From: a bacterium M00.F.Ca.ET.205.01.1.1
Lineage (GTDB): Bacteria; Pseudomonadota; Alphaproteobacteria; Rhizobiales; Rhizobiaceae
Reading direction: 5' to 3'
DNA: 64,000 bases
Assembly: GCA_004791255.1 (NCBI GenBank)
Contig: SRUQ01000010.1
Span: forward strand, 124,001-188,000
Below, piece after piece: positions 35,288 to 43,244 of the stretch (within the stretch, counting starts at the first letter, position 1; the number at the start of each line of letters is the position of its first letter). The notes under the pieces are model-generated. The model was given only the letters and a program-made list of their open reading frames with translations, was not told the origin of the DNA and searched no databases. The position numbers and the translations under genes were made by a program.

Positions 35288-35429
35288 GGCAATCAACAGG
35301 TAACCCTCACTTCGATGCCCGCCCCCAGGCTGCGGCAAGAATGAGACACTTTCGGGCAAAATAATGGCTAAAACGTTATTAATGGGGCACTGTTGCCAAA
35401 ATGGCACAGTTCAATGGCAGGAACCGGGC

Positions 35430-35837
35430 TTATCGGCCGGCTGAAAGCGCGGCCGACCGGCCCGGTTCAATCTCTTCCAGCTTCTCCGAAAACAGGCCGC
35501 GCTTCAGGAACAGCGACCGCGCCTCCCTGGCGGCCGGCGCGATCTTGCCCGGCCAGTCGCTGTCGATGAACTCAGCCTTGGTGAAGTCGGGATTGGCCTC
35601 GCCGGCGCCGTCCAGGAAGTCGGCGATCTCCAGCACGGCCGCACGCTCGTCCCTCGACAGCGCCGAGGTGCCGGCCTCGATCGACGGGCGATGCACGAAG
35701 TCCTCGAACAGGTAGAAATAGCCCTTGATGCCGACGAGATCGACGCCGGCATCGCAATCGGCCAGGATCTCCAGGATCTCGTAGATCCTGTTGCGGATGC
35801 GCTGCTCGATCACTCTTTCGGACGGCTCGTCGGCCAT
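35430..35837 (-). CDS. Conserved-type hypothetical protein, 135 aa
   Basis: A soluble acidic protein with no signal peptide or membrane segment. The N-terminal helix contains RIRNRIYEILEILADCDAG, the centre has GYFYLFEDFVHRPS and the C-terminus a Lys/Arg/Glu helix. I do not recognise a family. Codon use is like its neighbours, and it stands between ybaB and the SleB-like gene on the same strand. ATG at 35837. Confidence 0.75.
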   Translation of the reverse strand: MADEPSERVIEQRIRNRIYEILEILADCDAGVDLVGIKGYFYLFEDFVHRPSIEAGTSALSRDERAAVLEIADFLDGAGEANPDFTKAEFIDSDWPGKIAPAAREARSLFLKRGLFSEKLEEIEPGRSAALSAGR

Positions 35838-35896
35838 GGGCGCACCGGTATTAGCTTATGCGTATCGCTCCGCTGCTTACTTTTGGGCGATATGCA

Positions 35897-36220
35897 TCAG
35901 AAGGGCAGTTTCATTCCCGGCGGGATCGGCAGGCCTGATGTCAGCGCCTTGGTCTTTTCCTGCATGATCTGCTCGACCTTTGCCTTGGCATCGTTGTGGG
36001 CGGCCAGAATGAGGTCCTCGAGAATCTCGACCTCGCTCTCCTTGAACAGAGACGGGTCGATCTTCAGCGACTTCATGTCGAACTTTCCGCTCAGCGTCAC
36101 GCTGACCAGGCCGCCGCCGGCCTGGCCGGAGGATTCGACCGTGGCGATCTCGTCCTGCATGGCTTGGAACTTGGCCTGCATTTCCTTCGCTTTGCCCATC
36201 AGGCCGAGAAGATCTTTCAT
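35897..36220 (-). CDS. ybaB: Nucleoid-associated protein YbaB/EbfC
   Basis: A 107-residue DNA-binding protein that dimerises into a tweezer-like shape. The family blocks are MGKAKEMQAKFQAMQDEI and SLKIDPSLF...EDLILAAHNDAKAKVEQ. The C-terminus ends PGMKLPF, as is usual. ATG at 36220 with AAAGGA upstream. It follows dnaX by 19 bases and is probably cotranscribed, as in most bacteria. Confidence 0.95.
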   Translation of the reverse strand: MKDLLGLMGKAKEMQAKFQAMQDEIATVESSGQAGGGLVSVTLSGKFDMKSLKIDPSLFKESEVEILEDLILAAHNDAKAKVEQIMQEKTKALTSGLPIPPGMKLPF

Positions 36221-36239
36221 CGCTACAGGGTCCTTTTCT

Positions 36240-38066
36240 TCAAGTCTCGTCGTCATCGGCCGGCGGCTCGACCGGCACGTCATCGGCTTCGGTGGTTTCG
36301 GCTTCCGGCGCATCGGGAATGCGCACGTCGATAATCTTGGCGCCGGGAAAGCGCGCCAGGATGGCGGCGACCGTCGGGTCGCTCTTGGCATCGAGGAAGG
36401 CATTCTCGCGCCTGGTCGATTCCATCTCGGCCAGCGTCTGGCCACCGGCTTCCTTCGACAGCGACACCATCCAGCTGCGGCCGGTCCAGGCACGCAGCTT
36501 GGTGGTCAGTTCGTTGAGCAGCATCTTGGGCGCATCATCGGTCAGGCTGACGTCGATGCGACCGGGTTCGATGCGCACAAGGCGGATGCAGCGCTTGACC
36601 TGCACCTTGAGGGCGATGTCGCGTTGCGCATCGGCAAGGGCAACAATGTCGGCCAGCGATTTCAGCGGCACCTGTGGCGGCTCGGGCGCCGGCGGAGGCG
36701 GCGCGACAAAGGCGACCGGCGCCGGCGTGGCCTCGACCAGGCGCATCGTCTGGGCACCACCCGAACCCACCGGCATGCGTGTCTGAGCGACGGCGCTTGT
36801 CCCATTGCCGCCGCCATTGCCGGGGCCGGCCGGCGCGCCATTCGGACGCGGCGCGGCGATCGTTGCCGAGGGGCCGTTCTCCAGCGATTTCAGCGCTTCG
36901 TCCAGCGTCGGCAGGTCGGCGGCATGCGCCAGCCGGATCAGCACCATTTCGGCGGCACTCACCGGCCGGTTGGAGGACTCCACCTCGGGAATGCCCTTGA
37001 GCAGCATCTGCCAGGTCCGCGACAGCACCCGGACCGACAACGCTCTGGCGAAATCGGCGCCGCGCTGGCGCTCGTCCTGCGACAGTGCGGCATCGTCGAC
37101 GGCGCCGGGCACGAAACGCAGCCGGGTGACGAGATGGTTGAACTCGGCCAGATCGGTCAACACGGCTGCGGGGTCGGCGCCGGTATCGTATTGCGCGCGG
37201 AATTCGGCAAGGGCCGAGGCCACGTCGCCCTTCATCACATGTTCGAACAGGTCGACGATGCGGGCGCGGTCGGCGAGGCCAAGCATCGCCCGCACCGCCT
37301 CGGCGCTGACGGCGCCGCCGCCATGGGCGATGGCCTGGTCGAGGATGGAGAGCGAATCGCGCGCCGAGCCTTCCGCCGCGCGCGCGATCATCGCCAGCGC
37401 GTCGTCATCGACCGCAATGCCTTCCTTGGCGGCGATCGAAGAGAGATGCGCGACCAGCGCGCCGGCATCGATGCGCCTCAGGTCAAAGCGCTGGCAGCGC
37501 GACAGGACGGTGATCGGCACCTTGCGGATTTCGGTGGTGGCGAAGATGAACTTGACGTGCGGCGGCGGCTCTTCCAGCGTCTTCAACAGGCCGTTGAAGG
37601 CCTGTGTCGACAGCATGTGCACTTCGTCGATGATGTAGACCTTGTAGCGGGCCGAGACCGGCGCGTAGCGCACACGCTCGATGATGTCCCTGATGTCGTC
37701 GATGCCGGTGTGCGAGGCGGCGTCCATCTCGATGACGTCGACATGGCGGCCTTCCATGATCGCCTGGCAATGTTCGCCCGGGATGGAAAGGTCGACGGAG
37801 GGCTGATCGACTGAAGCGGTCTTGTAGTTCAGCGCCCGCGCCAGAATGCGGGCCGTGGTGGTCTTGCCGACGCCGCGCACGCCGGTCAGCATCCAGGCCT
37901 GGGCAATTCGGCCGGTGGCAAAAGCGTTGGTGAGGGTGCGCACCATCGGCTCCTGGCCGATCAGTTCGGAGAAGTTCGAGGGGCGGTATTTGCGCGCCAG
38001 CACGCGGTAGGCGCCGGCCTTTCCATTGTCCGGGCTTTTTGGCCCCGAATTTCCGGCTTCGCTCAT
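36240..38066 (-). CDS. dnaX: DNA polymerase III subunits gamma and tau
   Basis: The clamp-loader ATPase of 608 residues. The Walker A motif is GVRGVGKTTTARI and the helicase-box-like VYIIDEVHML follows, with sensor residues in IFATTEIRKVP. The zinc-binding cysteine cluster of E. coli DnaX is reduced to a single Cys in GEHCQAI, as is common in rhizobia. The C-terminal 230 residues are Pro/Ala-rich, then a tau-like domain. ATG at 38066; the longer frame would need TTG. I see no obvious A-rich frameshift site. Confidence 0.94.
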   Translation of the reverse strand: MSEAGNSGPKSPDNGKAGAYRVLARKYRPSNFSELIGQEPMVRTLTNAFATGRIAQAWMLTGVRGVGKTTTARILARALNYKTASVDQPSVDLSIPGEHCQAIMEGRHVDVIEMDAASHTGIDDIRDIIERVRYAPVSARYKVYIIDEVHMLSTQAFNGLLKTLEEPPPHVKFIFATTEIRKVPITVLSRCQRFDLRRIDAGALVAHLSSIAAKEGIAVDDDALAMIARAAEGSARDSLSILDQAIAHGGGAVSAEAVRAMLGLADRARIVDLFEHVMKGDVASALAEFRAQYDTGADPAAVLTDLAEFNHLVTRLRFVPGAVDDAALSQDERQRGADFARALSVRVLSRTWQMLLKGIPEVESSNRPVSAAEMVLIRLAHAADLPTLDEALKSLENGPSATIAAPRPNGAPAGPGNGGGNGTSAVAQTRMPVGSGGAQTMRLVEATPAPVAFVAPPPPAPEPPQVPLKSLADIVALADAQRDIALKVQVKRCIRLVRIEPGRIDVSLTDDAPKMLLNELTTKLRAWTGRSWMVSLSKEAGGQTLAEMESTRRENAFLDAKSDPTVAAILARFPGAKIIDVRIPDAPEAETTEADDVPVEPPADDDET

Positions 38067-38170
38067 TCGCCCGTAAAGCTCCCAAAGGCAGCGCCCGAAG
38101 GCCGCCAATTCCTGCGCATAGTCTCGCCCGCGCTGCAATGCGTCGTCAATGTCGCGAGGCTGGCCAATGA

Positions 38171-38271
38171 GGTGGGAGGCTGGAACAATGACCCGTTCCG
38201 GGCTCGTTAGGGCTGCTTCCTTCCGGACCTGACCCGGTTGGCGAGTGGATCGTCCACCACCAACCTCCCGC
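38171..38271 (-). ncRNA. ffs: Signal recognition particle RNA, small bacterial type (4.5S)
   Basis: On the minus strand the sequence contains the invariant SRP core GGTCAGGTCCGGAAGGAAGC and AGCCCTAACGAG. These form the symmetric and asymmetric loops that bind Ffh. The ends pair (GGGAGGTTGG at the 5' side with CCAGCCTCCC at the 3' side), giving a molecule of about 100 nt. It lies just upstream of dnaX, a common place in alphaproteobacteria. Exact ends are estimated from the closing stem. Confidence 0.92.
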
Positions 38272-38413
38272 TGTCCATATCGGCAATTCGGCGACGAAAT
38301 GCAAGTGCGCCGGGCAAATCGGCTGCACGACTCAAGAGATTCGCTTGCAGCCCCCGTGCAGCCGCTCTAGCGTCCATGGTTTGAGGAAACCAAGAAAAGC
38401 AAGGGAAACGCCG

Positions 38414-38833
38414 ATGCTGCCGGGCCTGAAGGCCGGATTCACGCTGGATGCACGGCTGGAGGCCGACAGCGAGCAGTTGATGTGGCTTGGGCTGTGCGAA
38501 TTGCGGGTGATGAACGACCGCCGCTGGCCGTGGCTGCTCCTGGTGCCGCAGCGGCCGGGCGCGGAGGAAATCCACGACATGACGCCGCTCGACCAGGCGA
38601 TGCTGACCTTCGAGACCAATATGGTGGCGCAGGCGCTGAAAAAGGTGAGCGGCTGCACCAAGATCAACACCGGCGCGCTCGGCAACATCGTGCGCCAGCT
38701 GCACATCCATGTCATCGCCCGTTCCGAACACGATCCCGGCTGGCCCGGGCCGGTGTGGGGGCATGGCCTGCGCGAACCTTATCAGCGCGCCGACCTCCGC
38801 CGGTTTGCCGAAACGATAAGGGCGGCGCTATAA
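38414..38833 (+). CDS. HIT-family protein
   Basis: A 139-residue histidine-triad-fold protein with the motif RQLHIHVIARSEHDPGWPG, in which the canonical H-x-H-x-H is reduced to H-I-H-V-I-A. The residues after it are characteristic of an alphaproteobacterial subgroup. HIT proteins are nucleotide hydrolases or transferases, but with one triad His changed activity is uncertain. ATG at 38414 has AGGGAA upstream. It precedes nudC by 37 bases and may share its transcript. Confidence 0.85.
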   Translation: MLPGLKAGFTLDARLEADSEQLMWLGLCELRVMNDRRWPWLLLVPQRPGAEEIHDMTPLDQAMLTFETNMVAQALKKVSGCTKINTGALGNIVRQLHIHVIARSEHDPGWPGPVWGHGLREPYQRADLRRFAETIRAAL

Positions 38834-38870
38834 GCCTTCCCCGTGTCCATTCCCAAGCACCAGAGACCAC

Positions 38871-39812
38871 ATGAGCTTCCGCCTGTTTGACGCGCCCTTG
38901 CGCGAGCCGAGCCAGTCTGTCGGCTTCGCCGGCAACATCATCGACCGGCAATCCGAGAACCGCGCCGACGATTCGGTCGACAAGGCGCTCGCCGACCCCC
39001 GGACCAGGCTGCTGCTGACGCAGGGTGGGCGGCTTTACCTGAAGGTCCGGGACGGCGGCCTCGACCCCTGGTTCGGCGCCGCCGAAAGCCAGGCCTTCGA
39101 CGTGTCGCTGGACCGCGGCGTGCTGCTCGGCTTTTCCGACAGCGGTCCGGTGCTGGCGGTGCCCGCCGGCATCGAGCCGGAGCAGTTGCCCGAAACCGTC
39201 AAGGCTATCGACTACCGTTCGGTCTACATACAGGGCTTGATCGACGAGGCGGCCGCCGGCGCGATGGCGCAGGGTGCAGCCCTGCTCGCCTGGCATGCCA
39301 GCCATCGTTTCTGCAGCAAATGCGGAACGGAATCGCAGATGCGGGCCGGCGGCTACAAGCGCCACTGCCCGAATTGCGGCACCGAGCATTTTCCGCGCAC
39401 CGACCCGGTGGCGATTATGCTGACGGCGACGCGGGAAAAATGCCTGCTCGGGCGAGGCCGCCATTTCGGGCCCGGCATGTATTCCGCACTCGCCGGCTTC
39501 ATCGAGCCGGGCGAGACGATCGAGGCGGCGGTGCGCCGCGAAACGCTGGAGGAAGCCGGCATCCGGCTCGGCCGCGTCGTCTACCATGCCAGCCAGCCGT
39601 GGCCGTTTCCCTATTCGCTGATGATCGGCTGCTTCGGCGAGCCGCTCAACGAGGACATCCAGGCCGACCTCAACGAGCTCGAAGATTGCCGCTGGTTTGC
39701 CCGCGACGAGGTGCGGCTGATGCTGGACAGGCAGCATGCCGATGGTTTGATTACACCGCCGAAAGGGGCGATCGCCCATCACCTCATCCGCGCCTGGGTT
39801 GACAGCGAATGA
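38871..39812 (+). CDS. nudC: NADH pyrophosphatase / NAD-RNA decapping hydrolase NudC
   Basis: A 313-residue Nudix enzyme. The zinc ribbon has CSKC and CPNC. The Nudix box runs G-x5-E-x7-REuxEExG at GFIEPGETIEAAVRRETLEE. The NudC-specific SQPWPFPYSLM follows. It hydrolyses NADH and removes NAD caps from RNA. ATG at 38871. Its stop overlaps the start of a small downstream ORF (ATGA). Confidence 0.94.
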   Translation: MSFRLFDAPLREPSQSVGFAGNIIDRQSENRADDSVDKALADPRTRLLLTQGGRLYLKVRDGGLDPWFGAAESQAFDVSLDRGVLLGFSDSGPVLAVPAGIEPEQLPETVKAIDYRSVYIQGLIDEAAAGAMAQGAALLAWHASHRFCSKCGTESQMRAGGYKRHCPNCGTEHFPRTDPVAIMLTATREKCLLGRGRHFGPGMYSALAGFIEPGETIEAAVRRETLEEAGIRLGRVVYHASQPWPFPYSLMIGCFGEPLNEDIQADLNELEDCRWFARDEVRLMLDRQHADGLITPPKGAIAHHLIRAWVDSE

Positions 39813-40162
39813 GCCAATTCGTGCTGCGCTGGGCGCCTGTGTTGGTTGGGCTATTGTCAGTCGATCCTGCAGCCGGACACCTCTTTGGCGGCCCGACATC
39901 GTCAGACCCGGACGGCTTCATAAGCAGTTTGCAAATGTCGGGCAGGATAGAGCGAAGATTCCTCTATTGCTCCATAGATCTAAGGATAGACGGGAATCTC
40001 AGAAGCGAGAACTGCTTGTACACGACTCGCAAATTGTCGGAGTTAGCAAGTAGGTTTGATAGCGGGCCGATTGCGCAATCCGATACCAAGCTCATGAGGA
40101 AACTCATCGAGATTATCGGCAATCTGGAAGGCATTGATGCTGGTCGACAACATAAGAAATAG
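39809..40162 (+). CDS. Orphan hypothetical protein, 117 aa, possibly exported
   Basis: The ORF starts at an ATG that overlaps the nudC stop codon (ATGA), so it could be translated by coupling. The N-terminus MSQFVLRWAPVLVGLLSVDP resembles a signal peptide. The rest is polar, has two Cys residues (about 54 and 69), and I recognise no domain. Its second half is visibly less GC-rich than flanking genes, which fits either recent acquisition or weak selection. There is no independent ribosome binding site. The coding call is uncertain. Confidence 0.4.
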   Translation: MSQFVLRWAPVLVGLLSVDPAAGHLFGGPTSSDPDGFISSLQMSGRIERRFLYCSIDLRIDGNLRSENCLYTTRKLSELASRFDSGPIAQSDTKLMRKLIEIIGNLEGIDAGRQHKK

Positions 40163-40261
40163 GAATTTCGTTGCGATAGGCGTCCTTCCGACGAGACGGA
40201 GAAACTGGGAACCCATTTGGAACCCTACTAACATCACTGAAAGACTTTGCAGGAGCAGGCA

Positions 40262-40564
40262 ATGATCCGTCACACCGTGGTTTTTACCCTGAAGCATCCC
40301 CTGCAGTCGCTGGAGACAAAGCGGTTCCTTCACGACGCAAAGAAAATCCTCACCGGGATCAAGGGCGTAACCCATTTCGAACAGTTGCGGCAGGTCAGCC
40401 CGAAGAACGATTACCAGTTCGGCTTCTCCATGGAGTTTGCCGACCAGGCCGCCTACACCAGATACAACGACCACCCCGACCACGTCGCCTTCGTGCGCGA
40501 CCGCTGGCTGCCGGAGGTCGAGTCGTTCATGGAGATCGACTACGTGCCGCTCGGCTTTGGCTGA
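40262..40564 (+). CDS. Dabb (stress-responsive alpha/beta-barrel) domain protein
   Basis: A 100-residue dimeric ferredoxin-like-fold protein. It starts MIRHTVVFTLKHPLQS, and FEQLRQVSPKNDYQFGFSMEF and YNDHPDHVAFV are the Dabb blocks. Members occur as single-domain proteins of unclear role, some binding small aromatic compounds. ATG at 40262 with AGGAG upstream. It stands alone on the plus strand before pheA (minus). Confidence 0.88.
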   Translation: MIRHTVVFTLKHPLQSLETKRFLHDAKKILTGIKGVTHFEQLRQVSPKNDYQFGFSMEFADQAAYTRYNDHPDHVAFVRDRWLPEVESFMEIDYVPLGFG

Positions 40565-40621
40565 TATCGGTTGAGCACCAGCGTCTGAGACGACCCCTGT
40601 AGTGGATCGGAAGAACCAGCG

Positions 40622-41485
40622 TTAATCCGCCACCTTCCACTGCTCGCGCGATTGGCTCGCCGGATAGACACCCAGGATCCTTATCTCGCGGGAGAAGAAG
40701 CGCAGCTCATCGAGCGCCAGCTTGACCAGCGGATCGTCGGGATGGCCCTCGATGTCGGCGTAGAACAGCGTCGCCGTAAAGGCACCGAGCTGGTAGCTCT
40801 CCAGCTTGGTCATGTTGATGCCGTTGGTGGCGAAGCCGCCCATCGCCTTGTAGAGCGCAGCCGGCACGTTGCGGACGCGGAAGATGAAGGTGGTCATCAT
40901 CTTGGCGTCGGGCGATGGGCGTTCGGCCCATTGCTTGCTTTTGGTCAGGACGACGAAGCGGGTGACGTTGGAATCGGTGTCCTCGACATTTTCCTCGATG
41001 ATGTCGAGGCCGTAGAGCTCCGCCGCGAGCGCCGGCGCGAGCGAGGCCATGGTATGGTCCTTGACCTCGGAGACCATTTTGGCCGAACCCGCCGTGTCAC
41101 CGGCGACGACCGCCTTCCAGCCATTCTTCCTGATATATTTGCGGCACTGGCCAAGCCCGTGGATGTGGCTGTGCACCGTCTTGATCTCGTCGCGTTTAGC
41201 GCCTGGCAGCACCATCAACTGGAAATGGATCGGCAGGAAATACTCGCCGACGATGTGCAGCTTCGATTCCGGCAGCAAATGATGGATGTCGGCGACACGC
41301 CCGGCGATGGTGTTTTCGATCGGGATCATGGCGAGGTCGGCCTTGCCGGTCTCGACTGCGTTGAACGCATCCTCGAAGGTCGGGCACGGCAACGGCTCCA
41401 TCGAGGGATAGACGTTGCGGCAGGCAGTGTCGGAATTGGCGCCCGGCTCGCCCTGGAAGGAAATTCTGTTGGTCTTTTCAGGCAT
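40622..41485 (-). CDS. pheA: Prephenate dehydratase
   Basis: A monofunctional 287-residue enzyme making phenylpyruvate from prephenate in phenylalanine synthesis. The catalytic region starts ISFQGEPGANSDTA and holds IPIENTIAGRV and the key SNVTRFVVL (Thr-Arg-Phe). A C-terminal ACT domain (about 195-275) includes GINMTKLESYQLG, the phenylalanine-binding ESxP-like site, here with Y-Q. ATG at 41485. It follows kdsB by 32 bases, likely cotranscribed. There is no chorismate mutase domain, as usual for rhizobia. Confidence 0.95.
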   Translation of the reverse strand: MPEKTNRISFQGEPGANSDTACRNVYPSMEPLPCPTFEDAFNAVETGKADLAMIPIENTIAGRVADIHHLLPESKLHIVGEYFLPIHFQLMVLPGAKRDEIKTVHSHIHGLGQCRKYIRKNGWKAVVAGDTAGSAKMVSEVKDHTMASLAPALAAELYGLDIIEENVEDTDSNVTRFVVLTKSKQWAERPSPDAKMMTTFIFRVRNVPAALYKAMGGFATNGINMTKLESYQLGAFTATLFYADIEGHPDDPLVKLALDELRFFSREIRILGVYPASQSREQWKVAD

Positions 41486-41517
41486 GCTGATGTCTCAGTT
41501 TGAAAGAATCTGTGGTC

Positions 41518-42243
41518 TCAGGAGAGAATCTGTCTGGCGCGCTCAAGGTCTTCCGGCGTGTCCACGCCGAGCGGCAGCGACTGGACGATCTCGGCGTCGA
41601 TGCGCATGCCGGCCTCCAGCGCCCGCAACTGCTCCAGCCGCTCGCGGCGTTCCAGCGGCGACGGCTTCAGCGCGACGAAGCGCTCCAGTGCGGCGCGGCG
41701 ATAGGCGTAGAGGCCGATGTGGTGGTAGAGCGGCCCTTCACCCCAGGGCGCGGTGGCGCGGCTGAAATACAGCGCCCTCAGCCTGGTGGCGGACAGCGGC
41801 GAGCCGACGATCTTGACCACGTTGGGGTTCGTTTTCTCCTCCTCACGGACGATCTCGACGCCGAGCGTGGCGATATCCACCTCGATATCCTCGAACGGCC
41901 TGAGCGAGGCCACGATGACCGCCGGATCGATGGTCGGCAGGTCGCCCTGCACATTGACGATGGTTTCGACCTGACGGCCCGGGTCGAGTGCTATCAGCGC
42001 CTCATGGATGCGGTCCGAACCCGATTCATGGTCGAGCCGCGTCATGACCGCCTCGAACCCGTGCGCGCGCACGATTTCGGCCACGCTTTGCGTGTCGGTC
42101 GCCACCACCACCCGGCCAAGCCTGGCCTCGGCCGCGCGGCGGGCGACCTGGACAATCATCGGCACGCCGGCGATGTCGGCCAGCGGCTTGCCCGGCAGGC
42201 GGGTCGAGGCCATGCGGGCCGGGATCAGGATCAGGGTGGACAT
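41518..42243 (-). CDS. kdsB: 3-deoxy-manno-octulosonate cytidylyltransferase
   Basis: KdsB activates Kdo as CMP-Kdo for lipopolysaccharide core synthesis. The 241-residue protein has the nucleotide-binding IPARMASTRLPGKPL at the N-terminus, then TDTQSVAEIV, the metal/CTP site NVQGDLPTIDP and HHIGLYAYRRAALERF. The ATG at 42243 gives the normal length; the longer frame is out of register with the family. The ribosome binding site is weak. Confidence 0.95.
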   Translation of the reverse strand: MSTLILIPARMASTRLPGKPLADIAGVPMIVQVARRAAEARLGRVVVATDTQSVAEIVRAHGFEAVMTRLDHESGSDRIHEALIALDPGRQVETIVNVQGDLPTIDPAVIVASLRPFEDIEVDIATLGVEIVREEEKTNPNVVKIVGSPLSATRLRALYFSRATAPWGEGPLYHHIGLYAYRRAALERFVALKPSPLERRERLEQLRALEAGMRIDAEIVQSLPLGVDTPEDLERARQILS

Positions 42244-42436
42244 CGCTATCGCAAGACGTTCGAAACGAGGAGGGGAAAAGTGGCAAAAGGTCTCACTGGA
42301 AGCGCCCTTATAGGTGTTGCAACGCCGGAGCAAAAGACCTAGTTTCCGCCCGATTTGACCGGCTCTGGAGGGCAGGTCTCGATACCGACGGACGGAGTGG
42401 ACGGATCGGTCCGCCGGAAAAGGGAGCAAGGGGCGT

Positions 42437-43075
42437 ATGGATTCCAACGAAGTCAACAAACTGCTCGCCGGATTGCTCGGGACCGTTTTTGTCGTTTTCT
42501 CGGTCGGCATTGTGTCGGACGCGCTGTTTGCCTCGCCCGCTCCGGAAAAGCCCGGCTTCGCCATCGAGGCGGCCGAGCCGGCCGAAGGCGGCGCCGCCGC
42601 GCCTGCCGCCGAAGCCAAGCCGATCGCCGACCTCCTGCAGACCGCCAATGCCGAGGCGGGTGCCGCGGTGTTCAAAAAATGCCAGGCCTGCCATTCCGGT
42701 GAGAAGGGCGGCCCGAACAAGGTCGGTCCGGATCTCTGGGACCTCGTCGACCGCCCCGTCGCCGCACATGAAGGCTTCGCCTATTCGGCCGGCATGAAGG
42801 AATTCTCCAAGGGCGGCGCCGAGAAGTGGACCTACGACAACATCAACCACTTCATCACTTCGCCGAAGAAGTTCGTGAAGGGCACGGCCATGGGTTTCGC
42901 CGGCCTGCCCAAGGATGAGGACCGCGCCAACGTCATCGCCTACCTGCGCACGCTGTCGGACAATCCGAAGCCGCTGCCGACGCCAGGCGCTGCCGCCGAC
43001 GCAACCGCGCCGGCCAAGCCCGTCGATGGCGCTGCCCCGGCAAAGCCGGCCGAGGCTGCCGCTCCGGCCAAATAA
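42437..43075 (+). CDS. cycM: Membrane-anchored c-type cytochrome CycM
   Basis: A 212-residue cytochrome of the CycM/c552 type carrying electrons to aa3 oxidase. An uncleaved N-terminal anchor (about 9-30) is followed by a Pro/Ala/Glu linker. The haem domain has CQACH (about 82-86) and a distal Met in GTAMGFAGL. An Ala/Pro/Lys-rich tail follows. The start MDSNEVNKLLAGLLGT matches Bradyrhizobium CycM in style. AAGGGG precedes the ATG at 42437. A terminator hairpin follows at 43101. Confidence 0.93.
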   Translation: MDSNEVNKLLAGLLGTVFVVFSVGIVSDALFASPAPEKPGFAIEAAEPAEGGAAAPAAEAKPIADLLQTANAEAGAAVFKKCQACHSGEKGGPNKVGPDLWDLVDRPVAAHEGFAYSAGMKEFSKGGAEKWTYDNINHFITSPKKFVKGTAMGFAGLPKDEDRANVIAYLRTLSDNPKPLPTPGAAADATAPAKPVDGAAPAKPAEAAAPAK

Positions 43076-43100
43076 CCCAGATTTGACCTCGACGACCTTG

Positions 43101-43127
43101 AAAAAGCCGGGTTCAGCCCGGCTTTTT
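43101..43127 (+). terminator. Intrinsic terminator of cycM
   Basis: AAAAAGCCGGG and CCCGGCTTTTT pair around a short TTCAG loop. The stem is followed by a T run, and the A run on the other side makes it work on both strands. It lies 26 bases after the cycM stop. Confidence 0.85.
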
Positions 43128-43134
43128 CATTAGG

Positions 43135-43176
43135 AAAACCGCAGGTGCGGCGACAAAGCCGGCGCATTGCGGTTTT
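43135..43176. repeat. Inverted repeat upstream of yejA
   Basis: AAAACCGCA at the left and TGCGGTTTT at the right bracket an inner imperfect GC stem (TGCGGC / GCCGGCGCA). The whole forms a hairpin of about 42 bases with A and T flanks. It sits between the cycM terminator and the yejA start and could be a second terminator or an operator. Confidence 0.5.
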
Positions 43177-43244
43177 CACGAACGCCAAATCATCTAGACT
43201 GCCCCCGGATCGATCCGGGACAGGCAGTGCGAAGAGGATAGTGC

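Noticed and set aside
35691..37814. Plus-strand open frame of 707 codons opposite dnaX and ybaB
   Set aside because: It is antisense to well-supported genes, its composition is rich in Arg/His/Gly as in high-GC shadows, and no domain is visible.
37500..38060. Programmed frameshift site in dnaX
   Set aside because: No A-rich slippery heptamer with a following hairpin was visible in the coding strand near the end of the ATPase part.
38207..38764. Minus-strand frame of 185 codons over the SRP RNA and HIT gene
   Set aside because: It overlaps the clear ffs sequence and runs antisense to the HIT gene; no protein features.
40043..40483. Minus-strand frame of 146 codons opposite the Dabb gene
   Set aside because: Its sequence is the complement of Dabb codons, and the Dabb product is the recognisable one.
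42244..42436. Promoters for kdsB and cycM
   Set aside because: TTTTGC/TATAAG on the minus strand and TTGACC on the plus strand are candidates, but partner boxes are too weak to call.
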